Positions 42,295 to 50,619 of a stretch of 64,000 nucleotides of DNA are shown here, in pieces (the stretch's first letter is position 1; each line of letters starts with the position of its first letter). Made by a program: the position numbers and the translations under genes. The DNA lies in NCBI GenBank assembly GCA_050260375.1, contig JBLNCA010000045.1, forward strand, positions 1 through 64,000, written 5' to 3'. The stretch comes from DTFZ01 sp050260375. Lineage in GTDB: Bacteria; Bacillota; Clostridia; Christensenellales; SZUA-584. A model generated the notes under the pieces. The model saw only the letters and a program-made list of their open reading frames with translations. It did no database searches and was not told the origin of the DNA.

Positions 42295-43431
42295 ATGAAT
42301 AGAGCATTGGAACAGAAAAGCAAAAGCGTCAGGCTTCAGCGGGTGACGCTGAATAAAATAACGACAGACGATAAGACCCCGGAATCCAAACGCAGGGATA
42401 CTTCGAAGCGGGATAGCGTTCCAAAGCGCAGCAAGCCGCCCGTTTGGGCTGTCGCCGCGATATGCGCGGCAGTGCTGCTCGCCGTTGCGTTGTACTTTCT
42501 CGTTTTTTCCGGCGGGAAGTCGGCAGCGTCCGCTCCAACGGCCACTCCCGAGATAACGCTTGCTCCCGTTCCGTCACCGACGCCAACGCCTACGCCCGAG
42601 CCCACGCCTGTGCCCACAGCAACGCCCGAGCCCACGCCTTCTACTATGTGGGGGCAAAAGTTCCCCGGCAAGTTTACGGACGGCGAAGTGCTGAACGATG
42701 AAAGCTCATACAGAAGCGAGCATATAAACATTACGATACAAAAGACGCAGCAGAAAGGCCTGACGTACTTCGTCGCCGATATATACATAACGGACATCGA
42801 ATACTTCAAAACGGCGTTTGCCGGCAACCGTTACGGCGGTGGAGGCCGCAAATACGCGGACGATATGTGCGCCGACTTCGGCGCGGTATTGGCGATGGAC
42901 GGCGATTACTACACAAATAACAAGGGCCCTGTAGTACGCAACGGCATAGTATACCGCAAGGACGCCTACAAAGACATACTCGTGATGTACAACGACGGCA
43001 CTATGGAGACGTTTTTAAAGGGCGAATACGATATTGATGCGATACTCGCAAAAGGCGTCTGGCAGATGTGGACATTCGGCCCGCAGCTTTTAAACGACGG
43101 CCAGCCTATGACCGAGTTCAACTCATCCGTAACGAGGGCAAACCCGAGGGCTGCGGTAGGTTATTACGAGCCGGGGCATTACTGCTTCGTGGTGGTGGAC
43201 GGCAGGCAGGGCAGCTATTCGAGAGGGCTCGATATGACGCAGCTCTCGCAGCTGATGTACGATCTCGGCTGCAAGGTTGCTTTCAACCTCGACGGAGGCG
43301 GTTCGGCTCAGATGGCTTTTAAAAATAAGCTTGTGAACAAGCCGTGCAGCAACTACCGGCAGATAGTAGACATACTATATATAACCGACGACCCCGACGC
43401 CGCGCCTCCGATGCCTGAATCAAAGAACTAG
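42295..43431 (+). CDS. phosphodiester glycosidase-domain protein (paralogue 3)
   Basis: 378 residues. Membrane helix at about 46-66, Pro-Thr-Glu linker (TPTPTPEPTPVPTATPEP), then the same NAGPA domain: INITIQKTQQKGLTYFVADIYI, DGDYYTNNKG, NPRAAVGYYEPGHYCFVVVDGRQ, MYDLGCKVAFNLDGGGSAQMAF. Last member of the tandem. All three share the domain but differ in linker and N-terminus. Confidence 0.85.
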   Translation: MNRALEQKSKSVRLQRVTLNKITTDDKTPESKRRDTSKRDSVPKRSKPPVWAVAAICAAVLLAVALYFLVFSGGKSAASAPTATPEITLAPVPSPTPTPTPEPTPVPTATPEPTPSTMWGQKFPGKFTDGEVLNDESSYRSEHINITIQKTQQKGLTYFVADIYITDIEYFKTAFAGNRYGGGGRKYADDMCADFGAVLAMDGDYYTNNKGPVVRNGIVYRKDAYKDILVMYNDGTMETFLKGEYDIDAILAKGVWQMWTFGPQLLNDGQPMTEFNSSVTRANPRAAVGYYEPGHYCFVVVDGRQGSYSRGLDMTQLSQLMYDLGCKVAFNLDGGGSAQMAFKNKLVNKPCSNYRQIVDILYITDDPDAAPPMPESKN

Positions 43432-43439
43432 CAAAGATC

Positions 43440-43827
43440 CGTCCGGCGGCGTTAAACATCGAATGTATCATAAAACTCTCCCTGTGCGCGCTTTACACGC
43501 AATCAGGGTTTTTTGCGCCAAAGCAAACCATTTATTAACAAAAAGCAGGCTGCTAAAAAATGGCCGCATTTTAACTAAACATAAGATGTTTAGTCCAGTA
43601 AACGCATGTCAAATCAAACAAAAAAATATAAACATATATGATAAACATAGTATAAACGTATGAAAAAAATTTAATGAATAATTATTTAAAATACATAAAA
43701 ATCATTGACAAAACGAAAATTCAGCCGTAATATTGCATTATTAAAACGAATCTATACAATTAAGCACTAAACAAAAACACTAAACATAATCCTAAATGTC
43801 AATATTAATATAAAATTGGAGTTTATC
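43440..43827. other. AT-rich leader of the aldolase/microcompartment locus
   Basis: About 390 bases, much more AT-rich than its neighbours, with no ORF that has a ribosome site. It holds the CTAAACA boxes described separately, and TTGACAAAACG-like promoter sequence (about 43706) before the aldolase. No repeat-family copy is present. Confidence 0.6.
43575..43593. promoter_or_regulatory. CTAAACAT inverted repeat upstream of the aldolase locus
   Basis: CTAAACAT-AAG-ATGTTTAG is a perfect inverted repeat. Further AAACAT or CTAAACA half sites follow at about 43640-43660 and 43765-43790 (ACTAAACA, then ACTAAACATAATCC). A cluster of one type of box in a 250-base AT-rich leader suggests a dedicated regulator. 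Confidence 0.6.
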
Positions 43828-44739
43828 ATGAGCGATAAGCGATTTCCGACAGACCATGAAGCAAAACAGACAATATTGGAAGTAGGCCGCAGGATGTATA
43901 TGAAAAACTTTGTTGCGGCTAACGACGGCAATATCAGCTGCAAGGTTGATGACGATGTTATCTGGACGACGCCCACGGGCGTATCGAAGGGCTTTATGGA
44001 CGAAGATATGCTTGTCAAAATGCGCCTTGACGGCACCGTTCTTTCAACCGGCCCGTTAAAACCATCGTCGGAAATAAAAATGCATATACGCGTCTACAAG
44101 GAAAACCCCGAGGTGATGGGCGTAACGCACGCTCATCCGCCTATTTGCACATCCTTTGCAATAGCGGGCATAGGCCTTGACAAGGCTATTTATCCCGAAG
44201 CGCTCGTCAATCTCGGCACAGTGCCTTGCGTACATTATGAAACGCCGGGCTCGCAGGGCATTCCGGATTCCATCGCGCCTTATTGCAGGGATTATAACGC
44301 CGTTCTTCTTGGAAACCACGGCGCGCTCTCCTGGGGAAAGTCGCTTATCGAAGCGTTTTACCGTCTCGAAGCGATGGAGCATTACGCGCTGATTCTGATG
44401 TATACCGGCAATATCATAGGCAAGGCAAACGTATTAAGCTGCGACCAGGTTAAGGAGCTTTTAGATATCCGCAAGAGCCTTGGCATAAATGCTGGCGGCG
44501 TGCCTTTGTGCGCGCCGAAGCCGACAAATCTCAAAGACGTGGTTGCGCCGCACTCGCCGATAGCCCAATCTTCCGAGCAGGGCAAAGAGTTAAAGACATA
44601 TACCCCGGACGATAAGGACAATAAGGGCGACAAAGACGATAAAGCGTGCGGGTGTTCGGTTTCGCCCGCTTCAAACGTCGTCGCAAGCGATATTGAGAAG
44701 ATCACGCAGGAAGTGCTGAAGCGCCTTAAGGACTTATAA
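43828..44739 (+). CDS. class II aldolase with encapsulation-like tail
   Basis: 303 residues. Residues 1-225 are a class II (zinc) aldolase of the fuculose-1-phosphate/ribulose-phosphate family: ANDGNIS, E82, the zinc-binding H101 and H103 in GVTHAHPP, the LLGNHGALSWG segment and H185. It should split a 1-phospho-ketose into DHAP and an aldehyde. A charged low-complexity linker (about 245-275) leads to a C-terminal amphipathic helix (VVASDIEKITQEVLKRLKDL), as in cargo peptides of bacterial microcompartments. ATG at 43828 with TTGGAG; the ORF from 43816 is not used. Beside a shell gene, so shell targeting is likely. Confidence 0.85.
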   Translation: MSDKRFPTDHEAKQTILEVGRRMYMKNFVAANDGNISCKVDDDVIWTTPTGVSKGFMDEDMLVKMRLDGTVLSTGPLKPSSEIKMHIRVYKENPEVMGVTHAHPPICTSFAIAGIGLDKAIYPEALVNLGTVPCVHYETPGSQGIPDSIAPYCRDYNAVLLGNHGALSWGKSLIEAFYRLEAMEHYALILMYTGNIIGKANVLSCDQVKELLDIRKSLGINAGGVPLCAPKPTNLKDVVAPHSPIAQSSEQGKELKTYTPDDKDNKGDKDDKACGCSVSPASNVVASDIEKITQEVLKRLKDL

Positions 44740-44746
44740 GCTTCGT

Positions 44747-45297
44747 AATTTTTAATTCAACGCCCAGACGCTTATTCACGGCGACCTGCATACGGACTCA
44801 ATTTTCGTAAAGCCCGACAGCATTCGCGTGTTCGATCCCGAATTTGCGTTTTACGGCCCTATGGGCTACGACATAGGCAACGTGGTGGCGAATATGTTCT
44901 TTGCGTGGGACAACGGCAATGCGGCAGGCGCTACGGAGTTCTGCGACTGGGTACTTGAGGCCACGCAGATACAATCGACCTTTTCAACAAAAAGTTTTTA
45001 GCCTGCTTCGACGAATTTGCAATGGACGTCATGGCGAAAACGGAAGGGTTCAAGGAATATTACCTCGATACCGTACTTGCCGACACCGCGGCTTATGCGG
45101 GCACGGAGCTGATACGCCGCACGGTAGGCATGGCGCAGGTCAAGGATGTTACGACGATTGCGGACCCCGAAAAGAGGGCGTATGCCGAGCGCGTTAACAT
45201 ACTTTGCGCCAAAGACTTTATAATAAACCGCAGGAAGTTCAAAACCGGCGCCGATTTTGTGGCGGCGCTGATGCGTGCCGCCGAGGCCGCAAAATAG
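44747..45297 (+). pseudogene. mtnK: methylthioribose kinase (mtnK), truncated and frameshifted
   Basis: Only the C-terminal half is present. It begins shortly after the aldolase stop with LIHGDLHTDSIFVK and DPEFAFYGPMGYDIGNV, the catalytic and metal regions of MtnK, then hits a stop. The similarity continues in the next frame from about 44971 (TIDLFNKKFLACFDEFAMD ... YAGTELIRRTVGMAQVKDV ... KDFIINR). So there is a 5' deletion of about 200 codons plus a single-base shift near 44968. MtnK phosphorylates 5-methylthioribose or 5-deoxyribose and normally runs just before mtnA, which fits. Confidence 0.88.
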
Positions 45298-45310
45298 ACG
45301 GGAGGATATC

Positions 45311-46393
45311 ATGGCAGACAACATTATGAACTACGAGACAGTGGCATTGAACGAAGAAAAAGCGACGCTGGAGATACTCGACCAGACGCAGCTGCCAAAT
45401 CATGTCGAAATACTGTCTCTAACGGATATCAAGGATATTTGGGACGCCATTTACCTGCTCAAGGTTCGCGGCGCGCCGGCTATCGGCGTTGCCGCGGCCA
45501 TTGGGATTTATGTAGTAATGAGCCGCGTTGAAACGGACGACTGCGAAGTTTTCCGGGCTGAGTTCAAAAAGGCGAAGGATTATCTCGCGTCTTCGCGGCC
45601 CACGGCGGTAAACCTTTTCTGGGCGCTCGAACGCATGGAAAAGGTGGTGCAAAGCAGCAATTACAAATCGGTGCCCGAGTTAAAGCAGATTCTTCACGAC
45701 GAAGCGGTGGCCATCAAGGATGAGGACGTCTGGGTATGCAGGTCTATAGGCGAATACGGCCTTTCGCTTATAAAGGACGGCGACGGCATACTGACGCACT
45801 GCAACGCAGGCCAGCTCGCAACAGCCAAATACGGCACGGCGCTTGCGCCGATACACCTGGGGGCGGAAAAAGGCTATAAATTCAGGGTGTTTACGGACGA
45901 AACGCGGCCGCTATTGCAGGGCGTGAGGCTGAGCGCGTTCGAATTGCATTCCCATGGCATAGATACCACGGTGATATGCGACAATATGGCGTCGCAGGTG
46001 ATGAAGAACGGCTGGGTGCAGGCGGTATTCGTAGGCTGCGACCGCGTGGCTGCCAACGGCGACGCGTGCAACAAGATAGGCACATCGGGAGTGGCGATAC
46101 TCGCCAAATACTACGGCATACCGTTCTATGTATGCGCGCCGACCTCGACGATAGATATGCAGACTGAAAAGGGCGAGGACATTATCATAGAGGAGCGCCC
46201 GGCGGAAGAAGTGACCGAGATGTGGTACAAAAAGCGCATGGCTCCCGAAGGCGTAAAAGTATATAACCCCGCATTCGACTTTGCGGACAACGAACTTATA
46301 ACGGCTATTATTACGGAATACGGCATTGCGCGTCCTCCGTACACCGAGAGCCTCAAAGAGATATTTGAGAAAAAGCGGCTCGCCGGTAAATAG
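45311..46393 (+). CDS. mtnA: methylthioribose-1-phosphate isomerase
   Basis: 360 residues. Converts the 1-phosphate of methylthioribose (or 5-deoxyribose) to the ketose phosphate, the substrate of an aldolase. The catalytic cysteine is in LTHCNAGQLAT and the aspartate in VGCDRVAANGDACNKIGT. ATG at 45311 after GGGAGGATATC. Intact, between a broken mtnK and the shell gene. Confidence 0.95.
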   Translation: MADNIMNYETVALNEEKATLEILDQTQLPNHVEILSLTDIKDIWDAIYLLKVRGAPAIGVAAAIGIYVVMSRVETDDCEVFRAEFKKAKDYLASSRPTAVNLFWALERMEKVVQSSNYKSVPELKQILHDEAVAIKDEDVWVCRSIGEYGLSLIKDGDGILTHCNAGQLATAKYGTALAPIHLGAEKGYKFRVFTDETRPLLQGVRLSAFELHSHGIDTTVICDNMASQVMKNGWVQAVFVGCDRVAANGDACNKIGTSGVAILAKYYGIPFYVCAPTSTIDMQTEKGEDIIIEERPAEEVTEMWYKKRMAPEGVKVYNPAFDFADNELITAIITEYGIARPPYTESLKEIFEKKRLAGK

Positions 46394-46529
46394 TGCAGCG
46401 CTGCTGCAAGCGTCTTAAAGAATTGTGGCAGAGTATGAAAGTTAAGCAGGGCGGTGCGGCACATTGACAAGAGCTCGCGAGAAGCAGGGAACGGGCAGCA
46501 GTAAAATTGAATCGAGAGGAGAAACACTC

Positions 46530-46808
46530 ATGGAAAAACAGGCATTGGGAATGGTCGAGACAAAAGGGCTTGTGGGCGCTATAGAAGCGGCGGACGCTAT
46601 GGTGAAAGCCGCGAATGTAACATTGATAGGCAAGGAGCGCATAGGCGCGGGCCTTGTTACCGTGATGGTACGGGGCGATGTGGGCGCCGTGAAAGCGTCG
46701 GTAGACGCGGGCGCAGCGGCGGCCAAGCGAGTAGGCGAGCTTGTCAGCGTGCACGTTATACCAAGGCCGCACGACGACGTAGAAAAGATATTGCCGACTA
46801 TCGGATAG
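46530..46808 (+). CDS. BMC-domain microcompartment shell protein (hexamer)
   Basis: 92 residues, one complete BMC domain with LGMVETKGLVGAIEAADAMVKAANV and MVRGDVGAVKASVDAGAAAA, the PduA/EutM/CcmK type. The pore loop reads RIGAGLV, where common hexamers have a GSG/GGG, so the pore-lining Ser is replaced by Ala. ATG at 46530 after GAGAGGAG; the frame opens earlier at 46464 without a site. It is the only shell gene in the window: no pentamer and no trimer. Confidence 0.95.
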   Translation: MEKQALGMVETKGLVGAIEAADAMVKAANVTLIGKERIGAGLVTVMVRGDVGAVKASVDAGAAAAKRVGELVSVHVIPRPHDDVEKILPTIG

Positions 46809-46884
46809 CGGACGTATAAACTCGCGAGCAGCGGGCAATATAGTGTCCGCTGCAAAGAACAAACGCATGCAAGTTTAACGCATG

Positions 46885-47392
46885 CCTGCTATTATATCGG
46901 TGCGAAGGGCAGACCGGACGGTCATTGGATTCATCGCTTTTGACTGCGCCCGGAAGGTGGAGACGCCTTGCTGCAACGGCGGTTCCGTCTACAATGGGCA
47001 TGCTGATGGCGTCGGGATTCATGTCCGCAGGCAAAGCGCTCAAAGGCATGAGCGAACTGGATTTGAGCGGCGCCGCGCAGCTTTTCAAAGCATTTTTGGA
47101 AGGCGTGCAAAACCGGGGAAAAGCAGGGGTAGGAGACAAAACATTTCTGGACGGCCTGTATCCTGCTGTTAATGCGCTTTTGGCAGTCGCCGAAGCAGGC
47201 ATCGATTTAACAAAGGCCGCCAAAAATGCAGCGCAAGCCGCGCATGAAGCGTTTCTGTCAACAAAGGGAATGCTCGCAAAACACGTGCGCGCGGCGGCTT
47301 ACGGCGAAAAGTCGCGCCAGGTTTTGGACCCGGGCGCGGCGGTTGCCGATCTTATGATGAAAGGATATGCCGATTTCGTCGCGAATCGGTAA
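46885..47392 (+). pseudogene. N-terminally truncated DAK-phosphatase-domain (DhaL-like) protein
   Basis: From about 46990 the frame ATAVPSTMGMLMASGFMSAGKAL ... GVGDKTFLDGLYPAVNALLAVA ... ARYAYGEKSRQVLDPG-type sequence matches DhaL/DAK2 domains, with the GDKT motif. The N-terminal metal and ATP-binding DxDHG part is missing in frame: a DGHW remnant (GACGGTCATTGG, 46917-46928) is in another frame with a stop. The frame opens from a TTG at 46925. Also fits the DAK phosphatase-like subunit seen with dihydroxyacetone phosphate pathways. Confidence 0.7.
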
Positions 47393-47400
47393 CGTGTGGT

Positions 47401-48405
47401 ATGACAATAAGAGAGATTGCGGCTATAGCGGGCGTATCGCCGGCGGCCGTATCATTGGTTCTGAATAATAAAAAAGGCGTAAGCGAGCAGACGCGCGAGC
47501 GTATAAAAAAGGTGCTCAGCGAGTATAACTATACTCCGGCGACTCAGAGGAAAAAAGAGCCGCGCTGCCGCATACGCTTGATAAAATATTCCACCCATGG
47601 CATGGCGGTGGAAGAAAATCAGGGGTTTGTCGCAACGATTATCGATCATATAGAGAGCGAATGCCGCCGTTATTCGTATGATCTTATTATGTGCGGCTGC
47701 AACAACAAAACCGCGGAAGAAACGTTCAAAATGATCGCGCAGGATCCTATGGACGGCGTGATACTGCTAGGCTCCGAGTTTGAAGCGTCACAGTTTTACA
47801 TGCTGAAGGATATCAAAGAGCCTATCATTGTCGTTGATAACAGCATGAAGCACCAGAATGTTGACAGCATAGTGATGGCCAACGAGAGCATTTCCCACGC
47901 GGCCGTCAACTACCTGTACGGTTTGGGACACAGGAAGATAGGATATTTCCTCACAAACGTTAAGATATCCAATTTCACCGAGCGGTATAAAGGTTACCTT
48001 GAAGCATTGGAGGAGCTTGGGCTTACGCCGCCCGAGCCTGTGCTGCTTACGCCCACGCTTAACGGCTCGTATATGGACATGAAGAAGCTGCTGGAAAGCG
48101 GAGCTTATGTTCCCGAAGGAGCAGTGCTGGCCGGAAACGACAGCATAGCGATTGGCGCGGTGCGCGCTATTCAGGAAGCGGGGTACAAGGTTCCCGAGGA
48201 TATCTCGGTTATCGGCGTCGATGATATACCGTACAGCTCGATGATGGTGCCGCCGCTCACTACCATGCGCATATCGCGTACTGTGATGGGCAATCTCACC
48301 GTCAGCTTGCTGAGGGAGCGCATGAAGCATCCCGACAGCCCGTTCATGCATATGACGATATCCGCTCAGCTTGTCGAGCGCGGCAGTACTGCGCCCGCCA
48401 AATAA
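47401..48405 (+). CDS. LacI-family regulator
   Basis: 334 residues. DNA-binding domain (MTIREIAAIAGVSPAAVSLVLNNKKGVSEQTRERI), hinge, and a sugar-binding-protein type effector domain with ISVIGVDDIPYSS near the end. It starts eight bases after the dhaL remnant, so it was probably the last gene of that operon, and controls it. Effector probably a pentose or pentose phosphate, by context only. Confidence 0.9.
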   Translation: MTIREIAAIAGVSPAAVSLVLNNKKGVSEQTRERIKKVLSEYNYTPATQRKKEPRCRIRLIKYSTHGMAVEENQGFVATIIDHIESECRRYSYDLIMCGCNNKTAEETFKMIAQDPMDGVILLGSEFEASQFYMLKDIKEPIIVVDNSMKHQNVDSIVMANESISHAAVNYLYGLGHRKIGYFLTNVKISNFTERYKGYLEALEELGLTPPEPVLLTPTLNGSYMDMKKLLESGAYVPEGAVLAGNDSIAIGAVRAIQEAGYKVPEDISVIGVDDIPYSSMMVPPLTTMRISRTVMGNLTVSLLRERMKHPDSPFMHMTISAQLVERGSTAPAK

Positions 48406-48517
48406 AGAGGAAAACGGGAATTTGTTTGTAATAAACCGATATCAGGCAATCATACGTTTATAAGTCTTATTAATTTAAAGTGAGTGAATAAAGATTCAAG
48501 GCGCTCTGTGCAGCTTT

Positions 48518-50416
48518 TCATCTCTTGCTGCGCAGGCGCTTTTGTTCGTATAAATGGCTGTCCGCTTTGTCTATCATCTGCATTATCGAGAGGTTCTTGT
48601 CCCACGGCTGCAGGCACCATCCGTAGCTCGCTTTGACCGAATAGCTTTTTGTCGAGCGCTCGTTATACAGCATGCCGCAGGACTGCAGCGAAAAAAGCAT
48701 CGATCGCAGAGCCGTTTCGTTAGGAACCAGCCCGACGCATACAAATTCGTCGCCGCCCATGCGCGCAACTACGTCGCCGGAGCGGGAGCAATGTCGCAGC
48801 ATATCCGCTACGGCCTGTATGGCTTCGTCTCCCGCGGAATGGCCATAGGTGTCGTTGATATGCTTTAGCCCGTCAAGGTCCACGAATATCACAAAAACCA
48901 TGTCCTGCGCGTTTTCGGAACTCAACAGGGATTTCACGCGTTTTTCCAGCCCTCTTCGGTTTAATACGCCGGTTAAAGGGTCGTGCAGGCTTATCTCTTC
49001 CAATGCAACGGAATACTGCTTAAGCGCGTCCTGCGTGCGCAGGTTTTCCAGAGCCAGACGCACGTTCTTCACCCAGATGCGCTGCATTGAGCTGCTGGAA
49101 TGGTCAAAGTCGAAAGCGATGTACCCGAACGTGTTTTTCTTGAAATATATAGGCACGAATACAAGCGCGCACGTTTCGTCGTCGAGCACAGGCAGCACAT
49201 CCCTGGTTTTAAACTTCAAGCCGGTGTGCACCGAGCCGTTCGCTATGCCAAGCATCAGCGTCATTTCGCTCGGGTAGTCATAAAAGGTATGCTTGTGGTC
49301 AACAAGGCTGGCTTCGTTTACGCAGAAATAAAGATGTTTAAAATCCAGCACGCGCGCCAGAGACGCGAGCTGGTTGACGACGTCCTGCATCGTGTATTCG
49401 CCGGTTAAAAGCTCCATCATCGACGTGCTTATGTTGTCGTAAATCCGCAGCTCGTCGGTATTAAGCACAAGCTCCTTCAAAAACTGCTTTTCGTCCGCCG
49501 CAGCGCCGCCGCAGCCGCATGAACCCGCCATTACGATCTGCGAATCGTATTTGTACTCCTTTTCGGCGTGCACGCCTTTGATTACGTCGTTTATTATTTG
49601 TACCGCGCGCTTTCCTATTTCCAGCAGGGGCTGTTTTATTGTGGTGATGCGCGGCACATGGCATTCCGCCTCGTGTATGCAGTCATATCCGGACAGGGCG
49701 ATATCTTCGGGCACGCTGAAGCCGCGCTTTACGAGCTCGGCATACGCGCCCAGCGCCATATTGTCGTTTGCGCATACTATGGCCTGCGGCAGTTCTTTGG
49801 CCTGCAAAAACCGGCTGATTGCCTCGCGCGCGCATTCCCTGCTGAAGTCTCCTATAAATACCCGGTTTTCATCATACCTGATGCCGTGCTCTGCCAATAC
49901 TCGTTTATAGGTGTTAAGCCGGAATATTGCGTCCGGGTTGCCGGGATTTCCGGAGATGAAATTGATGCGGTTAAACTTATGCTCCGTGATGAAATGCCGT
50001 ATCAGTGTCTCCATGCAGCCGTTGTCCGACGAGTATACGCTGTAAGAGCCGTTGATGGGAGGGCCTATGCTTACCACCGGAATGCCTTCCTTCGGCAGCG
50101 ATTTTCTTAAGTATTCCACCGTTTCCGCGGAAGTGAAAGTGTTGGTGATTACTATTATGCCGTCAAAGCCGTGCATGTCCGGCAATGTAAAAAGCTTAAG
50201 TTCGCCTGTATTGTTTTCGTTTAATATGCGCCCGACATTGGACGCAAAAAAAAGCACGGAAAAGCCAAACTCCTCGGCTTGTCCGGCAATGCCCTTACAA
50301 ATCGTCTGCTGATAATTATACCTTATGCCATTGAGAAACACCGCGATTTTAGGCTTTTTCTTAACACTGCGGCCCGGCCGCCCGCTGGCGTCCGGACAAC
50401 AAATCAACTCTGACAT
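48518..50416 (-). CDS. LacI-type sugar-sensor/GGDEF diguanylate cyclase
   Basis: 632 residues. Residues 17-310 form a LacI/PurR-like periplasmic-binding-protein fold (KIAVFLNGIRYNYQQTICKGI ... NINFISGNPGN ... IALSGYDCIHEAECHVP) without its DNA-binding domain; then a linker with a GAF-like section, and a GGDEF domain at about 465-630. MGGDEF is intact and an inhibitory RSGD site precedes it by five residues, so it should make c-di-GMP with product feedback. No membrane helix is present, so it senses a cytoplasmic sugar. Confidence 0.88.
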   Translation of the reverse strand: MSELICCPDASGRPGRSVKKKPKIAVFLNGIRYNYQQTICKGIAGQAEEFGFSVLFFASNVGRILNENNTGELKLFTLPDMHGFDGIIVITNTFTSAETVEYLRKSLPKEGIPVVSIGPPINGSYSVYSSDNGCMETLIRHFITEHKFNRINFISGNPGNPDAIFRLNTYKRVLAEHGIRYDENRVFIGDFSRECAREAISRFLQAKELPQAIVCANDNMALGAYAELVKRGFSVPEDIALSGYDCIHEAECHVPRITTIKQPLLEIGKRAVQIINDVIKGVHAEKEYKYDSQIVMAGSCGCGGAAADEKQFLKELVLNTDELRIYDNISTSMMELLTGEYTMQDVVNQLASLARVLDFKHLYFCVNEASLVDHKHTFYDYPSEMTLMLGIANGSVHTGLKFKTRDVLPVLDDETCALVFVPIYFKKNTFGYIAFDFDHSSSSMQRIWVKNVRLALENLRTQDALKQYSVALEEISLHDPLTGVLNRRGLEKRVKSLLSSENAQDMVFVIFVDLDGLKHINDTYGHSAGDEAIQAVADMLRHCSRSGDVVARMGGDEFVCVGLVPNETALRSMLFSLQSCGMLYNERSTKSYSVKASYGWCLQPWDKNLSIMQMIDKADSHLYEQKRLRSKR

Positions 50417-50619
50417 GGGGTTCTCAATTCTATTTGTTGTTATATATAATTATTAAACGTAAATTGCCGTTTTTAAACACTATAACAGCATGTGCAGCCG
50501 CTTAAATCCGCCAATCGCCAATGCAATTTAGTTCCCCCGGCTCGTTTGAATGCGAAAGTGACAATTCCGCGCAGCTCTGGTAAAATTAAAGAACCCTAAA
50601 AACTGAAGAGAGGCGCGAT

